Assembly (NCBI GenBank): GCA_944332075.1
Contig: CALVJL010000012.1
Location: forward strand, 1-33,066
Length of the DNA stretch: 33,066 nucleotides
Direction: 5' to 3'
Source of the DNA: an uncultured Bacilli bacterium
GTDB taxonomy: Bacteria > Bacillota_I > Bacilli_A > RFN20 > CAG-449
The notes under the pieces are model-generated. The model was not told the DNA's origin, did no database searches, and worked only from the letters and a program-made list of their open reading frames with translations. Below are positions 32,530-33,066 of this stretch, piece by piece; position 1 is the stretch's first letter, and each line of letters opens with the position of its first letter. Position numbers and translations under genes: made by a program.

Positions 32530-33066
32530 ATGGATGGTCCAATAATAAGTTTTGATGTATCTAAGAATTCATCACACATGAGAGGCTTTATCGATGTTAA
32601 CAAGCCTATAGGTAAAGCCATTAAGATCAATCATGATTTAGATGGTTTTAATTCTATTAAAGAATTAGCAAAGTTAATTGAAGAGAGAACAAATTTAAAA
32701 CCTGCTGTAGTTTATGAATTTACAGGTGTTTATGCTTTGCCGTTATTAACTTTTCTTATTGAGGAAGGCTATAAGATTTATCAAATATCACCTTTAGAAT
32801 CAGCAAAAATGAGAAAGGCAGAACTAAGACCTGTTAAGAATGATTCTCTAGATACTAATACAATAGCTAAAGTCTATTACACTAAAGAATTAAGAGAGTT
32901 TAGTAAACAAGATAAAGTATATGAAGACTTAAAAGAAATGTCTCGTCATTATCAATTTCTTATTTACCAATCTAATGTTGAAAAGAACCGATATCATCGC
33001 TGTTTAGATGCTATTTGGCCTATGTTTGATGAAGTAATTGAGTATGATTCAGAAATAGCTTTAGCA
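32530..33066 (+). CDS. IS110-family DEDD transposase (partial, C-terminus outside window)
   Basis: 179 codons are open to the window edge. The RuvC-like DEDD residues are visible: Asp9 in SFDVSK, Glu63 in YEFTGVY, and Asp105 and Asp108 in KNDSLDTNTIAK, the standard IS110 pattern ahead of the coiled helices. AAGGAGG lies 5 bp before the ATG at 32530; another in-frame ATG at 32512 has no ribosome site. This recombinase works with the element's bridge RNA to move a circular form into target DNA. The C-terminal Tnp_IS116/IS902 domain with the catalytic Ser is outside the window, so intactness is unknown. Confidence 0.93.
   Translation, partial: MDGPIISFDVSKNSSHMRGFIDVNKPIGKAIKINHDLDGFNSIKELAKLIEERTNLKPAVVYEFTGVYALPLLTFLIEEGYKIYQISPLESAKMRKAELRPVKNDSLDTNTIAKVYYTKELREFSKQDKVYEDLKEMSRHYQFLIYQSNVEKNRYHRCLDAIWPMFDEVIEYDSEIALA

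Larger units (their letters stand above)
32230..33066 (+). mobile_element. IS110-family insertion sequence, left part (runs off window)
   Basis: A DEDD transposase gene starting at 32530 is preceded by ~300 bases of structured non-coding sequence, the layout of IS110-group elements. IS110 elements lack terminal inverted repeats, so the left boundary (somewhere near 32195-32236) cannot be fixed from this copy alone. The right end is outside the window. Confidence 0.8.

Noticed and set aside
1-33066. Mycoplasma-type code with TGA as Trp
   Set aside because: Trp is encoded by TGG throughout the core genes, and TGA ends the small rnf-operon gene at 13354-13356 just where rnfB begins.

Overview
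The window is low-GC bacterial DNA (roughly mid-30s % GC by eye) that uses the standard code: TGA is a genuine stop, for example at the end of the 61-residue rnf-cluster gene. Strong AGGAGG-type ribosome sites, many short intrinsic terminators, a consensus CcpA cre site and a fermentative gene set point to an anaerobic member of the Bacilli/Mycoplasmatota-like lineages (uncultured gut Firmicutes). This placement is an inference; no 16S or other marker is present.

Region 1 (1-3140): leftward genes for an ABC transporter with the ATPase fused to a permease (runs off the left edge), a zinc-ribbon membrane protein and an AlkD-like DNA glycosylase. Region 2 (3034-6866): adhE behind a perfect cre site, a 57-residue zinc-ribbon protein and a P-loop kinase, each closed by its own terminator. 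Region 3 (7005-15082): a long operon with pduL, a complete but unusual rnfCDGE-A-(small Cys protein)-B set, a TSCPD-domain protein and metK. AdhE recycles NADH to ethanol, PduL makes acetyl phosphate (ATP through acetate kinase, not in the window), and Rnf couples ferredoxin:NAD+ electron transfer to an ion gradient. Region 4 (15095-19144): an FAD-dependent dehydrogenase, purA and purB (the IMP to AMP branch). Region 5 (19203-23900): long-form hibernation factor HPF, an oversized lipoprotein ApbE (the flavin transferase expected to flavinylate RnfD/RnfG), a Cof-type HAD phosphatase, a helical protein of unknown function and a two-TM protein. Region 6 (23871-28841, leftward): a RluC/D-type pseudouridine synthase, two membrane proteins, a triple-repeat protein and a phosphohexomutase, tightly packed or overlapping.

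Region 7 (28916-33066) is an accessory tail beginning at tRNA-Ser(GGA). It holds a terminator hairpin, a collapsed transposase remnant, an AT-rich stretch with inverted TTGAGAGCCATACC copies, an AAA/DUF4143 ATPase with its own promoter and a palindrome over the -35, a PD-(D/E)XK-like nuclease gene broken by one base in a T-run, an inverted second copy of the remnant's tail, and the left end of an IS110-family element. The IS110 leader folds into a row of hairpins in the place where the bridge RNA is expected.

The most notable features are: (i) a remodelled Rnf complex, with RnfB lacking ferredoxin domains, RnfD carrying an extra ~290-residue domain that ends in a flavinylation-like motif, and RnfG having a degraded flavinylation motif; (ii) the IS110 bridge-RNA candidate; (iii) the palindromic and CRISPR-repeat-like sequences in the island; (iv) an uncharacterised protein built of three imperfect repeats.
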